From positions 1 to 64,000 of the forward strand of contig SLCK01000015.1 of NCBI GenBank assembly GCA_007125845.1: 64,000 bases of DNA. Reading direction: 5' to 3'. The stretch's first letter is position 1. Every line of letters starts with the position of its first letter. The position numbers and the translations under genes were made by a program. Shown here piece by piece: positions 1 through 8,700 of this stretch. The DNA is from Gemmatimonadota bacterium (GTDB lineage Bacteria; Gemmatimonadota; Gemmatimonadetes; Longimicrobiales; Gaopeijiaceae). The notes beneath the pieces are model-generated. The model was given only the letters and a program-made list of their open reading frames with translations. It was not told where the DNA came from and did no database searches.

Positions 1-1
1 G

Positions 2-85
2 CGGAGGCGGAGGGACTCGAACCCCCAAGGGCTTGCGCCCGCCGCATTTCGAGTGCGGTGCCTTACCAGTTAGGGCTACGCCTCC
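2..85 (-). tRNA. tRNA-Ser(CGA)
   Basis: A full cloverleaf reads on the minus strand, with acceptor GGAGGCG/CGCCTCC, discriminator G, anticodon loop CUCGAAA (anticodon CGA) and the long variable arm typical of tRNA-Ser. It is the last gene of the 16-tRNA run visible in the window. Sequence beyond its 3' end is outside the window, so CCA encoding cannot be checked here. Confidence 0.95.
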
Positions 86-188
86 GTGGACGCCCCGGTC
101 CTCCGCACTCGGAGGTCCGGGCCGTCGAATGTGCCGGTTCGACCGTCGGGTGCCGGTCTGGAGGACTGGGTCAGCCCCCCGTTCGTTA

Positions 189-262
189 TCGGGGCGCCCG
201 GATTCGAACCGGGGACCTCTGCGACCCGAACGCAGCGCTCTACCGGACTGAGCCACGCCCCG
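189..262 (-). tRNA. tRNA-Pro(CGG)
   Basis: Acceptor CGGGGCG/CGCCCCG, discriminator A, and anticodon loop UUCGGGU giving CGG. No 3' CCA is encoded. A second Pro tRNA (GGG) lies at 2591-2664 on the other strand. Confidence 0.96.
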
Positions 263-299
263 GAGTCGGCGGATGCTGCCGCGCCGATCGTGATACGAG

Positions 300-383
300 C
301 GGACGGGGTGGGATTCGAACCCACGCGGGTATTAACCCACACGATTTCCAATCGTGCGCCTTAAGCCACTCGGCCACCCGTCC
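300..383 (-). tRNA. tRNA-Ser(GGA)
   Basis: Acceptor GGACGGG/CCCGTCC, discriminator G, anticodon loop UUGGAAA (GGA) and a long variable arm. It lies 36 bp from the neighbouring tRNA-Ser(GCU), within the minus-strand tRNA run. Confidence 0.96.
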
Positions 384-419
384 CATGGGTATTCGGTGAA
401 TCCGCGATCCGGAAGGGAG

Positions 420-505
420 CGGAGGGGGTGGGATTCGAACCCACGCGGGTGTTTCCACCCAACGCCTTAGCAGGGCGCCGCCATAAGCCACTCGGCCACC
501 CCTCC
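420..505 (-). tRNA. tRNA-Ser(GCU)
   Basis: Acceptor GGAGGGG/CCCCTCC, discriminator G, anticodon loop CUGCUAA (GCU) and a class II variable arm. It is only 12 bp from tRNA-Gln, implying cotranscription and processing. Confidence 0.96.
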
Positions 506-517
506 CAAAGAACCACA

Positions 518-590
518 TTGCCCCTCCTGGGTTCGAACCAGGACTCTCCTGATCCAGAGTCAGGCGTGTTGCCAATTACACCAAGGGGCA
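518..590 (-). tRNA. tRNA-Gln(CUG)
   Basis: The gene begins with U (acceptor UGCCCCU/AGGGGCA), as glutamine tRNAs commonly do. Discriminator A and anticodon loop CUCUGGA give CUG. A 119-bp gap separates it from the upstream tRNA-Thr. I saw no convincing promoter in that gap. Confidence 0.95.
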
Positions 591-709
591 AGCCACAGTC
601 GCAAACCTGTCGATCCGACCTGGAGCGTCCAACAGCACCCAAACAATCGCTCGTCAGAGAGCGCGCCGCGCGGCGACTGCCCACGCCGAAGCGAGCTGCG
701 GACGGTAAG

Positions 710-782
710 AGCCACCAGTCGGACTTGAACCGACGACCCCGTCATTACGAGTGACGTGCTCTACCATCTGAGCTATGGTGGC
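710..782 (-). tRNA. tRNA-Thr(CGU)
   Basis: Acceptor GCCACCA/UGGUGGC, discriminator U, anticodon stem CGUCA/UGACG and loop CUCGUAA (CGU). It is 8 bp downstream of tRNA-Ala(CGC). Confidence 0.96.
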
Positions 783-790
783 GAAGGCGA

Positions 791-863
<73 letters not shown>

Positions 864-906
864 GCGTCCGATGGTGGGCCTCATGGCCGGACTGCCCGGC
901 CCGGCA

Positions 907-980
907 TGGGCGCGAGAGGATTCGAACCTCTGACCTCTACGATGTCAACGTAGCGCTCTAACCAACTGAGCTACGCGCCC
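907..980 (-). tRNA. tRNA-Val(GAC)
   Basis: Acceptor GGGCGCG/CGCGCCC, discriminator A, anticodon stem CUACG/CGUAG and loop UUGACAU (GAC). Confidence 0.96.
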
Positions 981-1020
981 CCACTCCCTTTCGGTCCGAC
1001 GAACGGGGTGACCGTCGAAG

Positions 1021-1094
1021 TGCGCCCGGGAGGACTCGAACCCCCAGCCTCTTGATCCGTAGTCAAACGCTCTATCCAATTGAGCTACGGGCGC
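1021..1094 (-). tRNA. tRNA-Arg(ACG)
   Basis: Acceptor GCGCCCG/CGGGCGC, discriminator A, and anticodon loop CUACGGA (ACG). A34 is expected to be deaminated to inosine by TadA, so this tRNA would read CGU, CGC and CGA. TadA itself is not in the window. Confidence 0.95.
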
Positions 1095-1133
1095 GTGGAT
1101 CCATCCTGAGAGTCCGCGAAAGGACAACCAGCA

Positions 1134-1217
1134 TGCCCACGACAGGACTCGAACCTGTACGCCGTTTCCGGCACTGGTCCCTCAAACCAGCCTGTCTACC
1201 AATTCCAGCACGTGGGC
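1134..1217 (-). tRNA. tRNA-Leu(GAG)
   Basis: Acceptor GCCCACG/CGUGGGC, discriminator A, anticodon stem CUGGU/ACCAG, loop UUGAGGG (GAG) and a long variable arm. Confidence 0.96.
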
Positions 1218-1273
1218 CTACCACGGCCACCAGCGATCGACGGACTTCCGCCGTTCGAGGGCCGGTCCCTTGA

Positions 1274-1357
1274 TGCTCGGGGAGGGACTCGAACCCTCAC
1301 AGGGTTTCCCCCACAGGATCCTGAATCCTGCGCGTCTACCAATTCCGCCACCCGAGC
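1274..1357 (-). tRNA. tRNA-Leu(CAG)
   Basis: Acceptor GCTCGGG/CCCGAGC, discriminator A, anticodon stem CAGGA/UCCUG, loop UUCAGGA (CAG) and a class II variable arm. It reads CTG, a very frequent codon in the neighbouring genes. Confidence 0.96.
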
Positions 1358-1374
1358 TCCAGTAAGTACTGGAG

Positions 1375-1447
1375 TGGAGCCGAGGGGAATCGAACCCCTG
1401 ACCTCCTGAATGCCATTCAGGCGCTCTCCCGACTGAGCTACGGCCCC
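1375..1447 (-). tRNA. tRNA-Ala(GGC)
   Basis: Acceptor GGGGCCG/CGGCUCC with G3:U70, discriminator A and anticodon loop AUGGCAU (GGC). It is nearly identical to the CGC alanine tRNA outside the anticodon stem. Confidence 0.97.
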
Positions 1448-1487
1448 CAACATCGACCGACACAACCGACGTTTTCAAATAACAGAG

Positions 1488-1561
1488 CGGGGCTGACGGG
1501 ACTCGAACCCGCGGCCTCCGGTGTGACAGACCGGCACTCTAACCAACTGAGCTACAGCCCC
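1488..1561 (-). tRNA. tRNA-Asp(GUC)
   Basis: Acceptor GGGGCUG/CAGCCCC, discriminator G as expected for aspartate, anticodon stem CCGGU/ACCGG and loop CUGUCAC (GUC). Confidence 0.96.
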
Positions 1562-1605
1562 TTTTCCTGCTTCCGGCGGAAATCTTCCGCACAGACTACC
1601 CACTA

Positions 1606-1677
1606 TGCCCCCACGGGGAATCGAACCCCGATCTCCACCTTGAAAGAGTGGTGTCCTAGCCGTTAGACGATGGGGGC
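1606..1677 (-). tRNA. tRNA-Glu(UUC)
   Basis: Acceptor GCCCCCA/UGGGGGC, discriminator A, and anticodon loop CUUUCAA (UUC). The 72-nt length and D-arm sequence match bacterial tRNA-Glu. Confidence 0.96.
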
Positions 1678-1755
1678 CCGGGCCACTCTCGATCCCCGGG
1701 GAGCCCGAGCCGCCTCGCCCCGGTCGACGGATGGCGGCCTGGCACCTCTCTCTGA

Positions 1756-1828
1756 CAGGCCCGGAGGGACTCGAACCCCCAACCGCCGGTTTTGGAGACC
1801 GGTGCTCTACCAATTGAGCTACGGACCT
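1756..1828 (-). tRNA. tRNA-Trp(CCA)
   Basis: Acceptor AGGTCCG/CGGGCCT, discriminator G, anticodon stem CCGGU/ACCGG and loop CUCCAAA (CCA). Confidence 0.96.
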
Positions 1829-1882
1829 CTATGTCTTCGGGCACCCTCTTCGCTGCCTCGGGCTAGGCGCCTCGCTGCTCAG

Positions 1883-1955
1883 TGGCCAGGGGCGGAATCG
1901 AACCGCCGACACCACGATTTTCAGTCGTGTGCTCTACCAACTGAGCTACCTGGCC
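1883..1955 (-). tRNA. tRNA-Phe(GAA)
   Basis: Acceptor GGCCAGG/CCUGGCC, discriminator A, anticodon stem CACGA/UCGUG and loop CUGAAAA (GAA). It is the first gene of the 16-tRNA run. Its 5' end sits 1 bp from the T-tract of an intrinsic terminator (1957-1987). Confidence 0.96.
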
Positions 1956-1956
1956 G

Positions 1957-1987
1957 AAAAAAACGCCCGAGCCGGTAGGCGCGGGCG
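1957..1987 (-). terminator. Intrinsic terminator directly upstream of tRNA-Phe
   Basis: Read on the minus strand, CGCCCG...CGGGCG closes a hairpin with an inner GCC/GGC extension across one mismatch and a 4-nt loop. Seven T residues follow. The mature tRNA-Phe begins 1 bp after the T-run, so any transcript entering the 16-tRNA run from upstream must pass this signal. Confidence 0.8.
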
Positions 1988-2225
1988 GATCCACATTCGA
2001 AAGAGTCGTTCTCGGCTCTAACGATGGGTCTCCCCCGCCGGGTGTCCCGGACTAGACCAGGAGTCGGCCAAGAGCCAGAGCGGCGCCCTGGATGCCGGAG
2101 CGCTCGCGCGCGCATGAGCGCTCATCTTGGACATCTGCATGTCTCCGAACCTTGACCTGGGGCGCACTGGTCCGAGGCGGCCTCCGTCTTGCGATCCGAG
2201 GGAGGCGGGTCGCCACCTAACGTGG
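1988..2225. other. Spacer between tRNA-Phe terminator and initiator tRNA
   Basis: No convincing gene is seen here. The stretch is GC-rich. It contains a perfect 12-bp palindrome at 2114-2125 (ATGAGCGCTCAT) and an additional GAGCGCTC copy just before it. I found no clear sigma70 hexamer pair pointing at tRNA-Phe. The promoter of the tRNA run presumably lies here but is not recognisable by eye. Confidence 0.5.
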
Positions 2226-2245
2226 AAACGCCGCCCAAGGCGGCG
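2226..2245 (-). terminator. Hairpin terminator after initiator tRNA
   Basis: Minus-strand hairpin CGCCGCC/GGCGGCG with a 3-nt loop, followed by only three T residues. It lies 18 nt beyond the 3' end of the initiator tRNA. The stem is strong and the U-tract weak, so termination may be partial. Confidence 0.55.
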
Positions 2246-2262
2246 CTCCAACTTCAAAATAA

Positions 2263-2336
<74 letters not shown>

Positions 2337-2348
2337 ACAAGGACACCA

Positions 2349-2377
2349 AGTATACCCCTGGCCACAGGGGGTGTCAA
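2349..2377 (-). promoter_or_regulatory. Sigma70-type promoter of initiator tRNA
   Basis: Minus-strand TTGACA (2372-2377), a 17-bp spacer and TATACT (2349-2354). Transcription would start a few bases before the tRNA 5' end at 2336. This is the closest match to consensus that I found in the window. Confidence 0.88.
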
Positions 2378-2552
2378 CCCTCCGACATCCCCTCCCCAGA
2401 GCGCCGACGAGACTGCCGATCGGTCAAGTAGAACAGGGGGTTTCGCCATGTGGACGCGAGGCTTCCAGGACCACTCCGGGACCGGGGCCGATCCCTCCGA
2501 CTCCTCTCGTTGTCGTACCGTGTCCGGGCGAGAAAAGATCCTCCTGACGACC

Positions 2553-2581
2553 TTGAGAGCCCTCCGGGCCACGGTTACATT
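2553..2581 (+). promoter_or_regulatory. Sigma70-type promoter of tRNA-Pro(GGG)
   Basis: TTGAGA (2553-2558), a 17-bp spacer and TACATT (2576-2581). The -10 hexamer ends 9 bp before the tRNA 5' end, which is the expected spacing for a tRNA promoter. Confidence 0.75.
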
Positions 2582-2590
2582 AGGCGGTCT

Positions 2591-2664
2591 CGGGACGTGG
2601 CGCAGTCCGGTAGCGCACTGCAATGGGGTTGCAGGGGTCGCCGGTTCGAATCCGGCCGTCCCGA
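2591..2664 (+). tRNA. tRNA-Pro(GGG)
   Basis: The only plus-strand tRNA in the window. Acceptor CGGGACG/CGTCCCG, discriminator A, anticodon stem CUGCA/UGCAG and loop AUGGGGU (GGG). No CCA is encoded. It is transcribed divergently from the initiator tRNA and has its own promoter. Confidence 0.96.
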
Positions 2665-2915
2665 CTGACCGACCGTTTGCTTGTCGGATGCATTGGGGAT
2701 CATCAGGGGCGCTCGACACGGAACGCTCACGCGCCGAGTCGTCCCGGTCGATCCGGTGAAATCAGATACCCGCCTGCGGAACTGGGGAGCATGAGTCGGG
2801 TGACCGGGCCGCTTCCCTTCGCCGGGTCGGGCACCATCTCCCTCCCGAAAGCTCGTCGCTGCAGTTCAGATCCCTCTGGCAAGCGACCGCGTCTTCGCCA
2901 TCTTCCCTCCGGACG

Positions 2916-4610
2916 ATGCACCTTCGGCGTCTCACCCCTTCCTGGAGCCTGCTCTTTGCTCTCCTCGCGGCGTGCGAGGGCACGCCCGGCGAACCCCTGC
3001 CGCTCCCTGAGAGCTGCGAGGAGGTGGAGAATCTCCGACTCCAGCCCGGGGAAGGGATCGCGCTTCACGGACACGCGGCGGGTCTTCTCTGCGTGGATCC
3101 GCCCGCAGAGGACGAGGAGTACCTGGCAGTGGTCGTTGCGGCGACACCCGACACGCTGCCCTTCACGGCGACGCCCCATAACATCGTTCGGCCTTCGGGA
3201 CCCGTCGCGGCCCCGGAGGCGCCACGGGATCCCATCCGCTCATCCGACGACCTCCACGACCGGATTCGAGAGATCGAGAGCGCGGAGCTCACCCCCCTGG
3301 TCGGCACCCCGAGCGACGCGAGGCAGCCCGCACGTGCGCCTCCGTCCCCGGCGGCACGGATCCCGGCGGTTGGCGACTTCCTCGAGTTGAATGCCCAGGC
3401 GGAAAGCGCTTGTGCGGACCCCCTTTATCGCACGGGACGCGTCGAGGCGGTATCCGATCGCGCGATCGTGGTCGCCGATACCGAGAATCCCGACAACGGG
3501 TTCACGGCCTCCGACTTCCGACACTTCGCGGCGACCTTCGACACTCTCGTCGCGCCTCTCGCCGAGCAGAGCTTCGGCGAGCCGACGGATCTGGACGGGA
3601 ACGGACGCACGATCATCTTCTTCACAATAGAAGTGAATCGATTGACAGCGCCCGGCTCCACCGGCTTTTCGGCGGGATTCTTCTTCGCCCGAGACCTCTT
3701 TCCGAGATCCGAACCCAGCGGCCGCCTGCAGCCCTGCGAGGGATCCAACGAGGCCGAGATCATCTACCTCCTCGTTCCCGACCCGGCGGGAAGCATCGCC
3801 GGCAATGCCCAGAGTCGCAGCTTCGTGGCCTGGATCACACCGGCCGTGATGATCCATGAGTACCAACACCTTCTCAACGCGGCAGTTCGACTGCACCACC
3901 GTCAGCTCACCGATTGGCAGGAGCGGCTCTGGTTGAATGAAGGGCTGTCACACATCGCCGAGGAACTCCTCTTCTACGCCGCGAGCGGACTGGCACCGGG
4001 CGGGCGGATTGACTTCGCCACCCTCCAGGCTCAAGGCCCGTCCGCGCTCGAAGCGATCGACCGCCATCAAAGGTTCAATCTGCTGCGCCTGCACGAGTTC
4101 CTGAACGATCCGGTGAGGAACTCACCGTTCAATCAGGCATCCCAGGGTACCCTGCCCACCCGTGGAGCCGCCTGGAGCTTCCTCCGCTATGCCGCCGACC
4201 GAAGGGGAGGTGATCCGGCAGAGTTCTTCCGTGGCCTGGTCAGCTCTCCGAATCGGGGGATCGACAACGTCGCCGGGGCCGTCGGAGGCCGGGAGACTCT
4301 GGACGAGTGGCTGGCCGATTGGAGCACGGCGAACTTCGCGAGCGACCGGATTCCGGGTGTGGCCGAACGCCACCGACACGCGAGTTGGAATTTCCGATCC
4401 GTGTTCCACGAGGGCCTCGCGCTCCCGGCGGATCCGGTGCCGATCTTCTCGCTGCGAACGGACGTTCCCTTCAGCCGGGAGCTCACCGGCGGTGGAGCCG
4501 CGTACCTCCGCTTCGGGGTCGCGGAGGGAATGGAGGGATCCGTGGCCTTCAGGAGCCGGGGCGGTATCCCCCCGACGTCCTTGCGGGTCACTCTCCTGAG
4601 AACTCGCTAG
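2916..4610 (+). CDS. Secreted zinc metallopeptidase lipoprotein (M30-like)
   Basis: The 564-aa protein starts with a lipoprotein signal whose lipobox LLAAC puts the lipidated cysteine at residue 20, so it should be membrane anchored outside the cytoplasm. The predicted zinc site is HEYQH (residues 314-318), followed by NEGLSH with Glu342 as a plausible third ligand. This spacing resembles the M30/hyicolysin-like gluzincins. Residues 100-160 are a proline/alanine-rich linker, and the C-terminal 100 residues look like a beta-rich accessory domain. The next gene, a barrel-like protein, starts 16 bp downstream, so the two are probably cotranscribed. The substrate is unknown. The metallopeptidase assignment rests on the motif; family placement is less certain. 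Confidence 0.8.
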   Translation: MHLRRLTPSWSLLFALLAACEGTPGEPLPLPESCEEVENLRLQPGEGIALHGHAAGLLCVDPPAEDEEYLAVVVAATPDTLPFTATPHNIVRPSGPVAAPEAPRDPIRSSDDLHDRIREIESAELTPLVGTPSDARQPARAPPSPAARIPAVGDFLELNAQAESACADPLYRTGRVEAVSDRAIVVADTENPDNGFTASDFRHFAATFDTLVAPLAEQSFGEPTDLDGNGRTIIFFTIEVNRLTAPGSTGFSAGFFFARDLFPRSEPSGRLQPCEGSNEAEIIYLLVPDPAGSIAGNAQSRSFVAWITPAVMIHEYQHLLNAAVRLHHRQLTDWQERLWLNEGLSHIAEELLFYAASGLAPGGRIDFATLQAQGPSALEAIDRHQRFNLLRLHEFLNDPVRNSPFNQASQGTLPTRGAAWSFLRYAADRRGGDPAEFFRGLVSSPNRGIDNVAGAVGGRETLDEWLADWSTANFASDRIPGVAERHRHASWNFRSVFHEGLALPADPVPIFSLRTDVPFSRELTGGGAAYLRFGVAEGMEGSVAFRSRGGIPPTSLRVTLLRTR

Positions 4611-4626
4611 GAGCCCGTCCGACCCG

Positions 4627-5232
4627 ATGCCTCGGACCCTTCCCGCGCTCGCCTCGCTCCTCCTCCTCACCCTGTGTCCGGCGACGATCCACGCTCAGGG
4701 ACCGGGACTGGGGAGTGAGAATCGCGTTGGGGCTGCCGTCTCGCTCCGCGCTGGAGCCACGTGGGTGGACGGTGGACCGACTCCAATCGGCTCGCTCTCC
4801 GCCACACTTCGCCTTTCGCGCCAGTTCGAGGTCGGGGGGGAGGCCGCGATGACGCTCCGGCCCACGCTCCTCGATTCGGAGGAGAGCTCCGACGCCCCGG
4901 AGCTCTCCCTGGGATACGGGGGCCTCCTCCTTCGCTGGACCTCGGAAGAGGGGACGCCTTCTCCCTCCTTCCGGTGGCGCGCCGGGCTGCTCCTCGGAGC
5001 CGGCTCGGCTCGACTCGAGTCGGTGGTCCTCGATCATGAAGTAGCTTCGGAGAACTTTCTCTTCGCGGAGCCCGAAATCGCCCTCCTACTGAGTCAGGAC
5101 CGCAACATCAGACTCTCGATCGAGGGTCGATACCGCCTCGCCTCGGCGACGGCAAGGCTCTCCGAGCTGGGCCCGCAGGGCGTCCGAGGGGCGAGTCTCA
5201 CCCTCGGCGTGCAATTCGTGCATGACCCCTGA
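4627..5232 (+). CDS. Predicted outer-membrane beta-barrel protein
   Basis: A 201-aa protein with a cleavable signal peptide (hydrophobic stretch about residues 5-18, cleavage near AxA-Q at 22-24). The body consists of alternating polar/hydrophobic strands rich in Gly, Ser and aromatic residues, and ends in GVQFVHDP. The size would suit an 8- to 10-stranded barrel. No catalytic motif is visible. It is 16 bp downstream of the metallopeptidase gene and likely in the same transcript. Barrel topology is inferred from composition, not from a recognised family. Confidence 0.6.
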   Translation: MPRTLPALASLLLLTLCPATIHAQGPGLGSENRVGAAVSLRAGATWVDGGPTPIGSLSATLRLSRQFEVGGEAAMTLRPTLLDSEESSDAPELSLGYGGLLLRWTSEEGTPSPSFRWRAGLLLGAGSARLESVVLDHEVASENFLFAEPEIALLLSQDRNIRLSIEGRYRLASATARLSELGPQGVRGASLTLGVQFVHDP

Positions 5233-5299
5233 GGCGAGCCGTCCGACGCCGCTGGAGAGCGAACGCGGAGCACGGCCTCCGACACCCTGAATGTTGTAA

Positions 5300-5328
5300 T
5301 TGACATTCGACAATCCTCAGCATTTATT
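5300..5328 (+). promoter_or_regulatory. Promoter of the 128-aa basic protein gene
   Basis: TTGACA (5300-5305), a 17-bp spacer and TTTATT (5323-5328) lie in an AT-rich island that stands out from the GC-rich surroundings. The leader of about 50 nt contains an inverted repeat TTGCC/GGCAA. The ribosome-binding site AAGGAG lies about 10 bp before the ATG. Confidence 0.65.
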
Positions 5329-5387
5329 TGATATTGCCGGGCAATTTCTCGGCACTGTAATTTCTATATCGTAAGGAGACCTGAGGG

Positions 5388-5774
5388 ATGGCGAAGAACG
5401 AAACGAAGGTTATGCGATTCGTGGAGAAGGAGCTGGCCAGCAACCCGCAGATCGAGACTTCCGCGCTGTACGAGAAGGCCAAGAACGTGGACTCGAGCGT
5501 GGCCGACCTGTCCCTCCGGCAGTTCAATGCCCGCTTCCCCCTCCAGGTTAAGCGCAAGAAGAGCCTCGCTCGGCCCCGGCCCAAGCGAGCGCGCCCGGCC
5601 CGCCGGAAGAGCGCGACCGCGAATCACCGGGATGCCGTTCGCGAAGCCTTCCTGCGATTCGCGGAGGACCTCACGAGCGCCGAGGAGAAGAAGGACCTCG
5701 TCCGAGTGTTGGCCGGAGTCGACAAGTACGTGGATCAGGTACTCCAGCAGACAAGCGCTAGCCGCGGGTCCTAG
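5388..5774 (+). CDS. Small basic two-segment protein, unknown function
   Basis: The 128-aa protein is not assigned to a family. Residues 1-55 look like a compact helical domain with a winged-helix-like pattern. Residues 54-75 form a Lys/Arg/Pro-rich linker (KRKK, RPRPKRARPARRK) like the tails of DNA- or RNA-binding proteins. Residues 80-120 form an amphipathic helix or short coiled coil. It has a strong SD (AAGGAG) and a near-consensus promoter, suggesting high expression. Its stop TAG lies inside a CTAG that also supplies the stop of the convergent gdh gene. A nucleoid- or nucleic-acid-associated role is inference only. Confidence 0.7.
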   Translation: MAKNETKVMRFVEKELASNPQIETSALYEKAKNVDSSVADLSLRQFNARFPLQVKRKKSLARPRPKRARPARRKSATANHRDAVREAFLRFAEDLTSAEEKKDLVRVLAGVDKYVDQVLQQTSASRGS

Positions 5775-5783
5775 TGTGGCGAG
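5771..5783. repeat. CTAGTGTGG-type element copy at shared stop codons
   Basis: CTAGTGTGGCGAG matches the first 13 bases of the palindromic element at 41872-41904. The CTAG tetranucleotide (5771-5774) carries the TAG stop of both convergent genes. Confidence 0.55.
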
Positions 5784-8700
5784 GAAGGGAAGTCAGCAAG
5801 CACCTTGAGTTCGCGCACAGCCACGGTCAACGCTGACAGGTCCGGTTCCGCCTCTCCGGCGAGCTCCTCCAGGAGATTCCAGTAGCGCTCCAGTCGAACG
5901 CGCTGACTCCCTGAGAACGCCTCCACTCTCGCTCCGGCGGCTTGCGGATCGTGCCTGGACGAGAGTGCCGAGGTGGTGAGCCGTTGATGCGCTCCGCCCA
6001 CGTCCTCCGCCAGGACGTGGGCGGCCCGCTGCTCCCATCCCCCTCCCTGAGCCGCAGCGTGGATCCGGTCCCGAAGCCACGGAATGCGGACGAGATCGGC
6101 CATCCCGTAGAATACGTGTGCCACCTCCAGGGGGTCGTCCCCGACGTTCCGGCTAATGCGGAGGACCTCCAGGAGCTGATCCAGAAAGCCGAGAGTGATC
6201 AGCTCCCGGGCCAATTCCTCTCCAGCCCCATCCGCACGCAGCGCCGCGACCAGACGTTCGAAGCTCCGAAGGTCCTCCCCGGTGGCCAGCCCGGGAAAGG
6301 CTTCCCGCAACCGCCTCAGCCCTTCCAGGTTCTCCTCGACCAGCCGTTCCGTGGACTTCGTCCGATCCCCATTGGCCAGGAACCAGCGAGTGGTTCGGTC
6401 GAGGACGGTCCCGAGCTCCAGAAGCCAACGGTAGGCGGCGTCCGGGGTGAGATCGGTTCGGAATCCCCGAAGTGCCTCAACCAGACCTCGCCTTCCGGTG
6501 AGCCTGGAGGAGATGAGCCATGCCCAGGCCACCGCCGACGGCGGGTGGCCGGTGTCGCGACTGACCCGGTACACGAACGCGGCACCCATGAGATCCACCA
6601 GATGGTTGGTCAGCTGACTTGCCACGATCTCGCGCCGGAGGCGGTGATGCTCCAGGACTCCTTCCCCTCCCGCGGCGAGGGCGTTCGGAGGGAAGTACGT
6701 CCCGAGGTAGCGCCGGCTCGCGGAATCGTCCGGGAGGTCACTGCGCAGGATCTCCCTGCCCAGGTACAACTTCGAGTACCCGAGGAGCACGCTGAGCTCG
6801 GGACGCGTGAAGCCTGCTCCCGTCTCTTCTCTTTCCGTCAACACCTCCCAGGTGGGAAGGCGTTCCGCAGCCCGGTCGAGAACGCCGAGACGTTCCAGGC
6901 CGGTCATGAGATCTCGATGATCGTCGATCCGCTCACGCGCCCGCAGCTCGTCGAGGGAGACGGCAAGGCTCTGGGACCGATTGTCCTCGAGGACCGACTC
7001 GCACACGGGCTCGGCCAACCGCCGCAGGAGGGGGTCGCGCTGTTCCAGGGCGAGGTGACCCGTGTCGTGCGCCAGGCTCAGGAGGATCTTCAGGTTCACC
7101 TCGCGGTCCGATAGATCGACTCCACCCGAGTTGTCGATCGCATCGGTATTGATGCGCCCACCCTCGAGGGCGTACTCGATCCGCGCTTTCTGGGTGAACC
7201 CGAGGTTTCCACCCTCCCCGACCACCCTGCAACGGAGCTCCCTCGCACCTACTCTGACCGGATCGTTTGCGCTGTCGCCCACCGACGCGTGGCCTTCGTC
7301 CGACGCCTTGACGTACGTACCGATTCCTCCGTTCCAGAGGAGCTCCACCGGCGCGCGAAGCACGCACCGCACCAACTCCTCCCCGTCCATCGAGGTCGCG
7401 TTGCCGGACTCGATGCCCAGGACTTCAGCCGCCTCGGGGGTGAGCTGAACCTCCTTGGCTCCACGCGACACGAGCATCGCCCCGCGCGAAAGCACCGCGG
7501 GATCGTAGTCCCTCCATGAAGAGCGCTCGAGCGCGTAGAGACGCTGCCGCTCCTGGAAGGAGGCCTCGGGGTCGGGATCCGGATCGATGAAGATGTCCCG
7601 GTGATCGAAGGCGGCGACGAGGCGGGTCCTCCTTGAGAGAAGCATGCCGTTTCCGAAGACGTCGCCACTCATGTCTCCGATCCCCACGACGGTGAACGGT
7701 TCGGCCTGAATGTCCTTTCCCATCTCGAAGAAGTGCCGGCGAACGCACTCCCACGCCCCCCTCGCCGTGATCCCGTGCTCCTTGTGGTCGTAGCCGCTCG
7801 ATCCGCCGGAGGCGAAGGCGTCGCCAAGCCAGAAGCCGTATTCCTCCGCCACGTCGTTCGCCATGTCCGAGAAGCGCGCGGTGCCCTTGTCCGCCGCGAC
7901 CACCAGATACGGATCGGGTTCGTCGTGGCAGACCACGCCTTCCAGTGTGACCGGGGCCCCTCCCACGAGGTTGTCGGTCAGGTCCAAGAGACCGCGGATC
8001 AGGGTGCGATACTGCCCCTCGATCTCTGAGGGCAGTTGGTCGGAGGGGAGTTGTCGAAGGGTGACGAAGCCGCCCTTGGCGCCCCCGGGGACGATCACGG
8101 CGTTCTTGACCATCTGCGTCCGCACCAATCCCAGGACCTCGGTGCGGAAGTCGTCCGGCCGATCCGAGTGCCGGATGCCGCCCCGCGCCACCCGGGCCGC
8201 GCGTAGATGCACCCCCTCCATCCGCGAGGATCGAACCCACACTTCGAACCGCACCCGGGTGGATAGGGACGTCTCGATAGCTTCGCAGTCGAGCTTGAGC
8301 GAGAGGTACGGAACACCCCCGGATCGCACGGTCGGATTCTCCGCACCGCAATGGAAGTAATTCGTGCGAAGCGTTGCTAGAATCAGATTCTGGAGCGCGC
8401 GGAGCGCCCGATCTTCCGAGAGGAGCTGGACCTCGCGAAGCGCGTCCTGCACCGCGCGAATGGCCTCTCTTTCGGCCTTCTCTCGCTCGTCTCCACGATC
8501 CGGATCGAACCGGCTCCGGAAGAGATCGAAGAGGAGGGCAGCGGCCCGGGGATGTCTGCGAAGAGCGTTCGGAAGGGCAAGGCGGCTGGGAAAGATCTGC
8601 GCCTGGAAGCCATAGGAGGCGTAGGTTCGCAACACTTCCACCTCCCTCCACGCGAGCCCGGCGGTGAGCGCGAGCTCGTTGAGGAGGTCGCTCGAGCTGC

